DNA of 12,686 nt from Mycobacteriaceae bacterium (GTDB lineage Bacteria > Actinomycetota > Actinomycetes > Mycobacteriales > Mycobacteriaceae), in the NCBI GenBank assembly GCA_019242135.1, contig JAFAWC010000579.1, positions 1 to 12,686 of the forward strand, read 5' to 3'. The translations under genes were made by a program, and so were the position numbers. The notes below the pieces were generated by a model that was not told the DNA's origin, searched no databases, and saw only the letters and a list, made by a program, of their open reading frames with translations. Of this stretch, positions 1-6,791 are shown in pieces; the first letter of the stretch is position 1, and the number at the start of each line of letters is the position of its first letter.

Positions 1-771
1 GTCGATGCCTCCAAGCGCGCCGTCACCGCCACGGTGCCCGTCGGCAAGTCCCCGAACGGGGCGGAGAACCCGATTGCTGTGGCGGTGGATGCGGACAGTC
101 ACACCGCCTACGTCACCAACTACGCCGCCACTGTGTCGGCGATCGACGCCTCGGCGCGCACCGTCACCGCTACCGTGCCCGTCGGCACGTTCCCGTGGGG
201 CGTGGGGGTGGACGCGGGCGCCCAGACCGTCTACGTCACCAACCACTTCAACAACACGTTGTCGGTGATCGACGCTCCGACGCGCACCGTCACCGCCACC
301 GTGCCCGTCGGCAGGGACCCGGACGAGGTGGCGGTGGACCCGGCCAGCCACACCGTCTACGTCACCAACAACGCCGACAACACGGTGTCGGTGATCGACA
401 CCGCCACGCACACCGTCATCGCCACCGTGCCCGTAGGCAAGAACCCGGACGGGGCGGCGGTGGACCCGGGCAGCCACACCGTCTACGTCACCAACAACGC
501 CGACAACACGGTGTCGGTGATCGACGTCGCGACGCACAACGTCATCGCCACCCTGCCCGTCGGCAGGAACCCGAAAGGCGTTGCGGTGGACCCGGGCACC
601 CACACCGTCTACGTCACCAACAACGACGACAACACGGTGTCGGTGATCGACACCTCGACGCGCACCGTCACCGCCGCCGTGCCCGTCGGCGCTGGCCCGT
701 ATGCCGTGGCGGTGGACCCCGGCACCCACACCGCCTACGTCACCGCGAACACGTTGTCGGTGATCCAACAT
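1..771 (+). repeat. Tandem 126-bp coding repeats (42-residue propeller blades)
   Basis: The GTCTACGTCACC/GCCTACGTCACC core recurs at 106, 229, 355, 481, 607 and 733. The steps are 123, 126, 126, 126 and 126 bp. Some copies are almost identical at the DNA level: 345-399 and 471-525 match exactly over 55 nt. The repeats encode the beta-propeller blades. Identity this high between neighbouring units suggests recent unit duplication or gene conversion. Confidence 0.93.
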
Positions 772-777
772 CGATAG
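1..777 (+). CDS. YVTN-family beta-propeller repeat protein, 3' part only
   Basis: This is the C-terminal 258 residues of a protein whose start lies upstream of the window; frame 1 is open from the first base to TAG at 775-777. It is built of near-identical 42-residue blades, each with a core like HTVYVTNNADNTVSVID followed by ATVPVG. Six YVTN-type strands are visible, near residues 37, 78, 120, 162, 204 and 246. The first complete unit is one residue shorter than the rest. The last blade is cut short at TLSVIQHR, as expected when a propeller is closed by an N-terminal strand. Such proteins are usually exported or surface-associated, but the part holding any signal peptide is missing here. No catalytic residues are evident, and a binding or scaffold role is inference from the fold. 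In M. tuberculosis, as I remember the map, this flank does not carry such a gene, so it belongs to a variable region. Confidence 0.9.
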   Translation, partial: VDASKRAVTATVPVGKSPNGAENPIAVAVDADSHTAYVTNYAATVSAIDASARTVTATVPVGTFPWGVGVDAGAQTVYVTNHFNNTLSVIDAPTRTVTATVPVGRDPDEVAVDPASHTVYVTNNADNTVSVIDTATHTVIATVPVGKNPDGAAVDPGSHTVYVTNNADNTVSVIDVATHNVIATLPVGRNPKGVAVDPGTHTVYVTNNDDNTVSVIDTSTRTVTAAVPVGAGPYAVAVDPGTHTAYVTANTLSVIQHR

Positions 778-797
778 TGGTTTCGTCGGCGTCTGGG

Positions 798-803
798 TAG
801 CTT
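798..803 (+). promoter_or_regulatory. Possible -10 box (TAGCTT) before the small ORF
   Basis: TAGCTT fits the mycobacterial TANNNT -10 consensus and would start a leader of roughly 48 nt before the ATG at 859. No convincing -35 element is seen. The call rests only on the hexamer and its position between the propeller stop and the small ORF. Confidence 0.25.
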
Positions 804-847
804 GCGAGGGCGGTCCGCTCTTGGTGTTGGGCCGTGGGCCGTAGCCC

Positions 848-853
848 AGGAGG
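848..853 (+). promoter_or_regulatory. Shine-Dalgarno AGGAGG of the small ORF
   Basis: A consensus AGGAGG sits 5 nt before ATG 859. A GTG directly upstream (856-858) is in the same frame but only 2 nt from the site, so ATG is preferred. Confidence 0.5.
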
Positions 854-858
854 GCGTG

Positions 859-951
859 ATGGCGCTGTTCGGGAAGAGGAAGCCGCAATCCGCGGTAGAG
901 CCGCACAGTTTGGCTTACGAGGCACCTTTGATCGAACAGATGCAACATTAA
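859..951 (+). CDS. Putative small protein, 30 residues
   Basis: An ATG at 859 follows a perfect AGGAGG Shine-Dalgarno sequence (848-853) at a 5-nt spacing. It opens a 30-codon frame that starts MALFGKRKPQ and ends APLIEQMQH, with TAA at 949-951. The N-terminus is basic (K6, R7, K8) after a short hydrophobic MALFG; no membrane segment is present. The same frame stays open after the TAA up to TGA at 1027-1029 and repeats the motif (PPPIEQMRRRF). The gene may therefore have been longer and is now truncated by a nonsense change, or the downstream half may be chance. I do not recognise the protein. It lies between a beta-propeller gene and the convergent pseudouridine synthase gene. The very good ribosome binding site is the main argument that it is real; there is no homology support available to me. 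Confidence 0.45.
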   Translation: MALFGKRKPQSAVEPHSLAYEAPLIEQMQH

Positions 952-1004
952 CCAACACCCGTCGCGACACCCCCGCCCATCGAGCAGATGCGTCGCCGAT
1001 TCCT

Positions 1005-1020
1005 GATCTCTAAAGAGATC
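1005..1020. other. Perfect 16-nt palindrome at the end of the pseudouridine synthase gene
   Basis: GATCTCTAAAGAGATC is a perfect palindrome that can fold as a 6-bp stem with a TAAA loop. It contains the TAG stop of the minus-strand gene (1010-1012). No U-tract follows on either strand, so it is at best a weak terminator. It may only be a chance feature of the convergent junction. Confidence 0.3.
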
Positions 1021-1864
1021 TGCGGCTGACGAAGCGTCGCCTCACTCCGCTAATCGGATCGTCGAACTCAAGGGTGTGCGCCAGCAAGCGCAACGGCGTC
1101 GAGAAGTCATCAGCCGCAACATCGATCACGTCCGGATACAACGGATCTCCCGATATGGGTATCCCCAGCGACGCCATGTGCACCCGCAGCTGATGGGTGC
1201 GCCCGGTATGCGGCGAGAGCCGGTACAGCCCGCCACCAAGCGCCTCGACAAGAGTTGAGGCGTTGGGTTCACCCGGCACGGTGCTAGCCTGTAAGACCCC
1301 GCGCTCCTTGATGATTCGACTCCTCACGAGGCATGGCAACTTCGTAAAAGGCTGTCCGGATGCCCGCGCGAGATACGTCTTGCGCACCAGCCCACGGGAG
1401 AACAGCGACTGGTAGCGGCCGCGCACCGCGCGACGAGCGGTGAACATCAGCACCCCCGCGGTCAGCCGGTCCAGCCGATGCGCCGGGCTCAATTCCGGCA
1501 GATCCAGCTCCCGGCGCAGCCGCACCAACGCGGTCTCGGCGACGTGGCGCCCCCGCGGCATGGTCGCGAGGAAGTGCGGCTTGTCCACCACCACGATGTC
1601 CTCATCTTGGTGCAGTATCTGACTGCCGAACGGGACAGACACCTCCGATCTCAGCTCGCGATGGAAGTACACGAACGCCCCGACCGGCATCACACGATGA
1701 ACCCCCACCACCGTGCCGTCGCCGTCGACCACCTCCCCCGCGACCACCTTCGAAGCGCCGGCCGGCCCGAAGCGCGTCAGGAACTCCTCGAACACCGATC
1801 CGCCGCGCAGCCGCAGCCGCGCAGGCCCCAGCCCGTCGCGAACGGGCAGTGGCGCCGACCTCAC
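1010..1864 (-). CDS. RluA-family RNA pseudouridine synthase (Rv3300c-like)
   Basis: This 284-residue protein should convert uridine to pseudouridine in rRNA or tRNA in the cytoplasm; the target is not evident from sequence. The family signature HRLDRLTAG is at residues 129-137, with catalytic Asp132 in the HRLD context. Supporting motifs are DIVVVDKP near 89-96 (the usual DKPxG region, here DKPHFL) and HTGRTHQLRVHM at 219-230. An N-terminal S4 RNA-binding domain is not obvious. The GTG start at 1864-1862 is preceded by GAGG about 6 nt upstream. It lies 7 nt after the glpD2 stop, so it is probably the last gene of the lpdA-glpD2 transcript. In M. tuberculosis, from memory, phoY1 lies between glpD2 and this gene; here there is no room for it. 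The TAG stop lies in a palindrome facing the small plus-strand ORF. Confidence 0.9.
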   Translation of the reverse strand: MRSAPLPVRDGLGPARLRLRGGSVFEEFLTRFGPAGASKVVAGEVVDGDGTVVGVHRVMPVGAFVYFHRELRSEVSVPFGSQILHQDEDIVVVDKPHFLATMPRGRHVAETALVRLRRELDLPELSPAHRLDRLTAGVLMFTARRAVRGRYQSLFSRGLVRKTYLARASGQPFTKLPCLVRSRIIKERGVLQASTVPGEPNASTLVEALGGGLYRLSPHTGRTHQLRVHMASLGIPISGDPLYPDVIDVAADDFSTPLRLLAHTLEFDDPISGVRRRFVSRRSL

Positions 1865-1871
1865 GCTGGCC

Positions 1872-3617
1872 TCACGTCAGAGGCACCGGTTCAAGGATCT
1901 CCGCGCGAGCCTCCGGCGCCGCCTGGCGCAGCGCGTCGGCCGATTCGTCGTCGGGCTGCTGCTGCGAACGCACCTCCGCGTCGACGCGCGCGACGTAGGT
2001 GTCGACCTCGCGCTGGATGTCCTCGGCGCTCCAGCCCAGCACCGGTGCGACCACCTCGGCGACCTCGCGAGCGCAGTCGACGCCGCGGTGCGGATATTCG
2101 ATCGAGATCCGCATCCGCCGGGCCATGATGTCCTCGAGGTGCAGCGCGCCCTCCGCCGCGACCGCATACAACGCCTCGACCTTCAAATACACCGGCGCGT
2201 CGGTGATCGGATTCAGCAGTTCCGGCTTGTCCTCGGCAAAAGCCAGGACTTCGCCGATCAACGACCCGTACCGGTCGAGCAGGTGGCGGACCCGATAGGG
2301 ATGCAGTCCGTAGTATGCGCCGACCCGCTCGGCCTGGTTCACCAGCGCGAAGTAGCCGTCGGCGCCGAGCAGCGGCACCTTCTCGGTGATCGACGGTGCC
2401 ACCCTGGCCGGGATGAACTCGCTGGCCGCGTCGATCGCGTCCTCGCCCATCACCCGGTAGGTGGTGTACTTGCCGCCCGCGATCGCGACGAGCCCCGGGG
2501 AGGGCACGGCCACCGCATGCTCGCGGGACAACTTGGAGGTGTCGTCACTTTCCCCCTGCAGCAACGGTCGCAGCCCCGCGTACACCCCGTCGATGTCGTC
2601 GTGGGTGAGCGGGATGGCCAGCGCCGTGTTGACGTGGTCGAGGATGTAGTCGATGTCGGCCTTGGTCGCGGCCGGGTGCGCCAGATCCAGGTTCCACTCG
2701 GTGTCCGTGGTACCGATGATCCAGTGCGTGCCCCAGGGGATCACGAACAGCACCGACTTCTCGGTGCGCAAAATGATCGCCACTTCGCTGACGATGCGGT
2801 CCCGCGGCACCACGATGTGCACGCCCTTGGACGCCCGCACCCGGAACCGCCCGCGCTGCTTGGACAGCGCCTGAATCTCGTCGGTCCAGACCCCGGTGGC
2901 ATTGACGACGACGTGGCCGCGCACCTCGACCCCGTCGCCGTTCTCGGAGTCGCGCACCCGCACCCCGATCACCCTGTCGCCCTCCCGCAGCAGCGACACG
3001 ACCTGCGTGGAAGCCCGCACCACCGCGCCGTAGTGCGCCGCGGTCCGGGCGACGGTCATCGTGTGGCGAGCATCGTCGACGATCGTGTCGTAGTAGCGGA
3101 TACCCCCGATCAGCGAGCTGCGCTTCAGTCCGGGCGCCAGCCGCAACGCCCCGGCCTTCAGCAGATGCTTTTGCGGCGGAACGGATTTCGAGCCGCCGAG
3201 CTGGTCGTAAAGAAGAATCCCGGCGGCAACGTATGGCCGTTCCCAGCATCGCTTTGTCAGTGGGAAGAGAAACGGCATCGGCTTGACCAGGTGCGGGGCC
3301 AGCGTGGTCAGCGACAGCTCGCGCTCGTGCAGGGCCTCCCGCACCAGGCCGATCTCGAGCTGCTCGAGGTAACGCAGCCCGCCGTGGAACATCTTCGAAC
3401 TGCGGCTCGACGTGCCCGACGCGAAGTCGCGCGCCTCGACCAGAGCCACCTTCAGCCCACGGGTGGCCGCGTCCAGCGCCGTGCCCGCACCGACCACCCC
3501 GCCGCCGATCACGACGACGTCGAACTGTTCAGACCTCAGCCGCTCCCACGCGACGTCTCTCTCCCGCGGGCCCAGAAAAGTCGGCCCGTTGCCCGGGGCG
3601 GGGGCAGCCACGATCAC
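1872..3617 (-). CDS. glpD2: FAD-dependent glycerol-3-phosphate dehydrogenase GlpD2
   Basis: GlpD2 oxidises sn-glycerol-3-phosphate to dihydroxyacetone phosphate and passes electrons through FAD to the quinone pool at the inner face of the membrane. At 581 residues the protein matches the family. The N-terminal FAD Rossmann motif GGGVVGAGTALD is at residues 38-49, followed by VEARDFASGTSSRSSK (60-75) and FHGGLRYLE, typical of GlpD. The region with AGGKYTTYR lies near residue 380, and a helical C-terminal domain follows. The start is GTG at 3617-3615, with AGGGAG (plus-strand 3624-3629) 6 nt upstream. The gene begins 45 nt after lpdA, and that gap holds an inverted repeat that could be an internal operator. 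The pairing with lpdA is as in M. tuberculosis and suggests joint quinone-linked redox work. Assignment to GlpD2 rather than GlpD1 rests on the neighbourhood. Confidence 0.95.
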   Translation of the reverse strand: MIVAAPAPGNGPTFLGPRERDVAWERLRSEQFDVVVIGGGVVGAGTALDAATRGLKVALVEARDFASGTSSRSSKMFHGGLRYLEQLEIGLVREALHERELSLTTLAPHLVKPMPFLFPLTKRCWERPYVAAGILLYDQLGGSKSVPPQKHLLKAGALRLAPGLKRSSLIGGIRYYDTIVDDARHTMTVARTAAHYGAVVRASTQVVSLLREGDRVIGVRVRDSENGDGVEVRGHVVVNATGVWTDEIQALSKQRGRFRVRASKGVHIVVPRDRIVSEVAIILRTEKSVLFVIPWGTHWIIGTTDTEWNLDLAHPAATKADIDYILDHVNTALAIPLTHDDIDGVYAGLRPLLQGESDDTSKLSREHAVAVPSPGLVAIAGGKYTTYRVMGEDAIDAASEFIPARVAPSITEKVPLLGADGYFALVNQAERVGAYYGLHPYRVRHLLDRYGSLIGEVLAFAEDKPELLNPITDAPVYLKVEALYAVAAEGALHLEDIMARRMRISIEYPHRGVDCAREVAEVVAPVLGWSAEDIQREVDTYVARVDAEVRSQQQPDDESADALRQAAPEARAEILEPVPLT

Positions 3618-3635
3618 CGAATACTCCCTAAGTTA

Positions 3636-3654
3636 CTGGTCGGTCACTGACCAG
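3636..3654. promoter_or_regulatory. Inverted repeat, candidate operator upstream of glpD2
   Basis: CTGGTC (3636-3641) and GACCAG (3649-3654) form a 6-bp inverted repeat around a 7-nt spacer, giving a 19-bp site. A second nested palindrome, GGTC-ACT-GACC, covers 3642-3652. On the minus strand, TAACTT (plus-strand 3630-3635) directly abuts the repeat and fits a TANNNT -10 box. A regulator bound here could therefore block an internal glpD2 promoter. The size and symmetry suit a TetR-type repressor, but this is inference. The alternative is a weak hairpin after lpdA, although no U-tract follows. Confidence 0.45.
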
Positions 3655-3662
3655 ATTAAGGG

Positions 3663-5069
3663 TCAGTCGAGGTCGTCGTGCGCCATGAGCCGCCTGGCGG
3701 CCTCGGTGATCGACCCGCTCAGCGACGGGTACACCGACAGCGTGTGTGCCAGATCGGCCACCGACACCTGGTTTTGCACCGCCAGCGCGATCGGCAGGAT
3801 CAGCTCGGACGCCACCGGCGCGACGACCACACCGCCGATGACCACACCGGTGGCCGGCCGGCAGAAGATCTTGACGAAGCCCTTGCGCAGCCCGGACATC
3901 TTTGCCCGCGCGTTGGTGTTCAACGGCAGCATCAGCGTTCGGGCCGGTACCGTGCCGTCATCGATCTTGGCCTGCGGCACGCCGACCGCCGCGATCTCGG
4001 GTCGCGTGAAGACCGCGGCCGCGACGGTTCGCAACCGGATCGGAGTGACCCCGTCGCCCAGCGCGTGGTACATCGCGATCCGGCCCTGCATGGCGGCCAC
4101 CGACGCCAGCGGTAGCAGGCCGGTGCAGTCGCCGGCCGCATAGATCGTCGGCACCGACGTACGCGAGACCCGGTCGACTGGAATGTAGTTGCCCTTGCCC
4201 AGCTGGATGCCGACGCGCTCCAGCCCCAACCCGAACGTGTTCGGCACGGAGCCGACCGTGATCAGGGCGTGGCTGCCCTGCACGCAGCGCCCGCCGGTCA
4301 TGTTGACGGCCACCCCCGAGGCACTGCGGGTCACCGATTCCGCCCGGGCGTTTTTGACCAGCGTGACGCCGCGCTCGGCGAACACCTCCTCGAGCACGGC
4401 GGCCGCGTCGGAGTCCTCGTGCGGCAGGATCTGGTCGCGGCTGGCCACCACCGTGACCATCACGCCGAGCTCGGTGTAGGCGTTGACGAATTCCGCGCCC
4501 GTCACACCCGAGCCCACCACCACCAGATGCTCGGGCAGGTCGGTGAGGTCGTAGAGCTGGCGCCAGGTCAGGATGCGCTCGCCGTCGGGTAAAGCGTCGG
4601 GGAGCACGCGCGGGCTCCCACCCGTCGCGATCAGCACGACGTCGGCGTCAAGCACCTGCTCGGCGCCGTCGAGCGCGGTGACCTTGATGCTGTGTTTTGC
4701 CATGCCGGGCACCGGATCGACGAACTCGCCGCGCCCGCTGATCAGCCGCACGCCTTGCCGCTGGAGCTGTTGGGCGATGTCCACGGACTGCGACGCGGCC
4801 AGTGTCTTCACTCGGTCGTGGATCTGCGGCAGCGAGATCTTCGCGTCTTCGATGTTGATGTCGTAGCCGAGCTGCGGGGCCCGGCGCAGATCCGTGCGCA
4901 CGCCCGTCGAGGCGATGAACGTCTTGGACGGCACGCAGTCGAACAGCACACAGGCACCGCCGATCCCGTCCGAATCGACGACGGTCACCTCGGTCGGGTG
5001 CGCCGCGGCGACCAGTGCCGCTTCGTAGCCGGCCGGCCCTCCCCCGATGATCACGATGCGGGTTGCCAC
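3663..5069 (-). CDS. lpdA: LpdA-type flavoprotein disulfide reductase / NAD(P)H quinone reductase
   Basis: This 468-residue protein belongs to the FAD pyridine-nucleotide disulfide oxidoreductases. FAD-binding GGGPAGYEA is at residues 9-17, the redox site GGACVLFDCVPSKT at 37-50, the NAD(P)H-binding motif VVGSGVTGAEF at 184-194, and a second FAD contact AAGDCTGLLPLAS at 311-323. The M. tuberculosis homologue Rv3303c is described, from memory, as lacking lipoamide dehydrogenase activity and reducing quinones; it lacks one redox cysteine and the C-terminal His-Glu pair. Here both cysteines are present (Cys40, Cys45, CxxxxC), but the HPTLSE-equivalent stretch reads YPSLSG (447-452), so the catalytic dyad is still missing. 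The start is GTG at 5069-5067. No Shine-Dalgarno sequence is visible, and TACGGT lies 6 nt before the start, suggesting a leaderless mRNA. It heads the lpdA-glpD2-pseudouridine synthase operon and diverges from the Rv3304-like gene. The product is probably cytosolic or membrane-associated. Confidence 0.94.
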   Translation of the reverse strand: MATRIVIIGGGPAGYEAALVAAAHPTEVTVVDSDGIGGACVLFDCVPSKTFIASTGVRTDLRRAPQLGYDINIEDAKISLPQIHDRVKTLAASQSVDIAQQLQRQGVRLISGRGEFVDPVPGMAKHSIKVTALDGAEQVLDADVVLIATGGSPRVLPDALPDGERILTWRQLYDLTDLPEHLVVVGSGVTGAEFVNAYTELGVMVTVVASRDQILPHEDSDAAAVLEEVFAERGVTLVKNARAESVTRSASGVAVNMTGGRCVQGSHALITVGSVPNTFGLGLERVGIQLGKGNYIPVDRVSRTSVPTIYAAGDCTGLLPLASVAAMQGRIAMYHALGDGVTPIRLRTVAAAVFTRPEIAAVGVPQAKIDDGTVPARTLMLPLNTNARAKMSGLRKGFVKIFCRPATGVVIGGVVVAPVASELILPIALAVQNQVSVADLAHTLSVYPSLSGSITEAARRLMAHDDLD

Positions 5070-5075
5070 AGCTCA

Positions 5076-5081
5076 ACCGTA
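5076..5081 (-). promoter_or_regulatory. -10 box TACGGT of lpdA, leaderless start
   Basis: On the minus strand TACGGT (TANNNT) ends exactly 6 nt before the GTG of lpdA. This spacing places the expected transcription start at the start codon itself. No purine-rich ribosome binding site is present in the gap. A clear -35 is not seen. Confidence 0.55.
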
Positions 5082-5122
5082 GTCAAGACCCGCGTTGAGC
5101 GTGCATATCGCAGACAAGGCTC

Positions 5123-5128
5123 TAGGCT
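5123..5128 (+). promoter_or_regulatory. -10 box TAGGCT of the Rv3304-like gene, leaderless start
   Basis: TAGGCT (TANNNT) is followed by the pyrimidine stretch TTCCCC and then GTG at 5135, the same 6-nt spacing as the divergent lpdA box. There is no Shine-Dalgarno sequence, so transcription probably begins at or within a base or two of the start codon. Confidence 0.55.
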
Positions 5129-5134
5129 TTCCCC

Positions 5135-5614
5135 GTGCCGCTCTACGCCGCGTACGGATCGAACATGCATCCGGAGCAGATGCTGAAACGGGCACCCCAC
5201 TCGCCGATGGCCGGAACCGGCTGGCTGCACGGCTGGCGATTGACGTTCGGCGGTGAGGACATCGGCTGGGAGGGCGCGCTGGCCACGATCGTGCAGGACC
5301 CGAATTCCAAGGTTTTCGTGGTGCTTTACGACATGACCCGCGAGGACGAAAAGAATCTCGACCGGTGGGAAGGCTCGGAGTTGGGCATCCACAAGAAGAT
5401 ACGGTGCCGCGTCGAGCGCGTATCATCTGACACCTCAACCGATCCGGTGCTCGCCTGGTTCTACGTTCTCGACGCCTGGGAGGGCGGCCTGCCCTCTGCC
5501 CGCTACCTCGGTGTGATGGCCGATGCAGCCGAAATAGCGGGCGCCCCAGACGATTACGTGCACAAGCTGCGGACCCGCCCCTCGCGCAACATCGGCCCCG
5601 GCCACGGCGACTGA
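5135..5614 (+). CDS. Gamma-glutamylcyclotransferase-fold protein (Rv3304-like)
   Basis: This small cytosolic protein has 159 residues, the same length as M. tuberculosis Rv3304 as I recall it. The N-terminal loop LYAAYGSNM (residues 3-11) is the substrate-binding signature of the gamma-glutamylcyclotransferase / AIG2-like fold. LDRWEGSE (75-82) matches the LDxxEG motif, with Glu79 at the position of the catalytic acid. Enzymes of this fold release 5-oxoproline from gamma-glutamyl peptides; whether this protein does so is unproven. The start is GTG at 5135, supported by the AYGSN motif lying immediately after it and by the TAGGCT box 6 nt upstream. It is divergent from lpdA (65-bp gap) and convergent with amiA1, with only 4 nt between the two stops. 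No signal peptide or membrane segment is visible. Confidence 0.85.
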   Translation: MPLYAAYGSNMHPEQMLKRAPHSPMAGTGWLHGWRLTFGGEDIGWEGALATIVQDPNSKVFVVLYDMTREDEKNLDRWEGSELGIHKKIRCRVERVSSDTSTDPVLAWFYVLDAWEGGLPSARYLGVMADAAEIAGAPDDYVHKLRTRPSRNIGPGHGD

Positions 5615-5618
5615 GCGT

Positions 5619-6791
5619 CTAGACGAGCGCGGCGGCCTGCTCGACGGTGTTCACCAGAACCCGCACCCCGATCGGGAGTGCGCGCTCGTCCAAGTCGAAT
5701 GTCGGTTGGTGAAGGTCCAGTTGTGGGCCGCGGCCGGACCACACCCCGAGGCGTGCCATCGCGCCGGGAATCTCCTCGAGATACCACGAGAAGTCCTCGC
5801 CGCCGCCGGACTGACGGGTATCGGCCAGCACGTCGGGTCCGATGCCTTCGATGGCGTGCATCAGGATCCGCGTCGAGACCTCCTCATTGACCACCGGCGG
5901 CACTCCTCGCCGGTACTGCAGCGAGTGCTCGATACCCAACGGCGCCAACAGCGAGGAGATGATCTCGCGGACGATCGACTCCAGCGACAGCCACGTGCTG
6001 TGGCTCGCGGTGCGAATCGTGCCGGCCAGCGCGCCGGCCTGAGGGATCGCGTTGGGGGCGATCCCGGCGTTGACCGCGCCCCACACCATCACGGTGCTGG
6101 TGCGCGGGTCGATGCGCCGCGACAGCACCCCGGGCAACCCGGTGATCAGCGTCCCGATGCCGTAGACCAGGTCGGTGGTCAGATGCGGCCGCGAGGTGTG
6201 CCCGCCCGGCGACTCCAGCGTGATCTCGATCTGGTCGGCCGCCGAGGTGATCGGACCGACGGTGACGGCGACCTTGCCGGCGTCCAGCCGCGGGTCGCAG
6301 TGCAGCGCGAAGATCCGGGACACGCCGGTGAGCGCGCCTGCCGCGATCACGTCGATCGCCCCGCCGGGCATCAACTCCTCGGCCGGCTGGAAGATCAACC
6401 GCACCCCCACGGGCAGCTCCGGCACCGTCGCGAGCGCCAATGCCGTTCCGGTCAGCATCGCGGCGTGCGCGTCATGGCCGCAGGCGTGCGCGACGCCCGG
6501 TATCACCGACGCATACGGCGCACCGGTGCGCTCGAACATCGGCAGCGCGTCCATGTCCGCACGCAACGCGATCTTGGGCAGATGGTCCGGCCCCAGGTCG
6601 CAGGTCAGGCCGGTGCCTGCGGGCAACACTTTCGGGTTGAGGCCGGCATCCGAGAGCAGCGTCGCGATGAACTGCGTGGTGGCGAACTCCTGACGCCCCA
6701 ACTCTGGGTGGGCGTGAATGTGCCGGCGCCAGCCGATCAAGTCCTCACCGTGTGCGGCCAGCCACGATTCGGCGGAGTCGGCGATGGTCAT
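5619..6791 (-). CDS. amiA1: M20-family metallo-amidohydrolase AmiA1
   Basis: This 390-residue protein is an M20D-type amidohydrolase, the class that cleaves N-acyl amino acids, hippurate-like conjugates or aminoacyl amides with two divalent metals. Visible motifs are HAHPELGRQEF (26-36), LRADMDALP (76-84), AHACGHDAHAAM (101-112), QPAEEL (135-140), FALHCDP (161-167), GGHTSRPH (186-193), GGGEDFSW (329-336) and HQPTF (361-365). Likely metal ligands are Cys104, His106, Glu139, His164 and His361; the neighbouring Glu138 is the usual general base. The ATG start at 6791-6789 overlaps the amiB1 stop as ATGA, so translation is probably coupled. The TAG stop is inside a CGTCTAGACG palindrome, 4 nt from the convergent Rv3304-like stop. 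There is no signal peptide, so the product is cytosolic. The natural substrate cannot be told from sequence. Confidence 0.92.
   Translation of the reverse strand: MTIADSAESWLAAHGEDLIGWRRHIHAHPELGRQEFATTQFIATLLSDAGLNPKVLPAGTGLTCDLGPDHLPKIALRADMDALPMFERTGAPYASVIPGVAHACGHDAHAAMLTGTALALATVPELPVGVRLIFQPAEELMPGGAIDVIAAGALTGVSRIFALHCDPRLDAGKVAVTVGPITSAADQIEITLESPGGHTSRPHLTTDLVYGIGTLITGLPGVLSRRIDPRTSTVMVWGAVNAGIAPNAIPQAGALAGTIRTASHSTWLSLESIVREIISSLLAPLGIEHSLQYRRGVPPVVNEEVSTRILMHAIEGIGPDVLADTRQSGGGEDFSWYLEEIPGAMARLGVWSGRGPQLDLHQPTFDLDERALPIGVRVLVNTVEQAAALV

Noticed and set aside
1..777. The regularly spaced repeats as a CRISPR-like array
   Set aside because: The repeats are contiguous, in one open reading frame with a 126-bp period, and encode a known propeller blade. 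There are no unique spacers.
1005..1020. The palindrome as a strong intrinsic terminator
   Set aside because: The stem is short and AT-containing, and no U-tract follows on either strand. It is kept only as a low-confidence structural feature.
1713..3650. A 645-codon plus-strand open frame covering glpD2
   Set aside because: It lies antisense to a clear GlpD2 with all family motifs. Its translation is rich in Arg, His and Asp with no recognisable domain, typical of the antisense shadow of GC-rich coding DNA.
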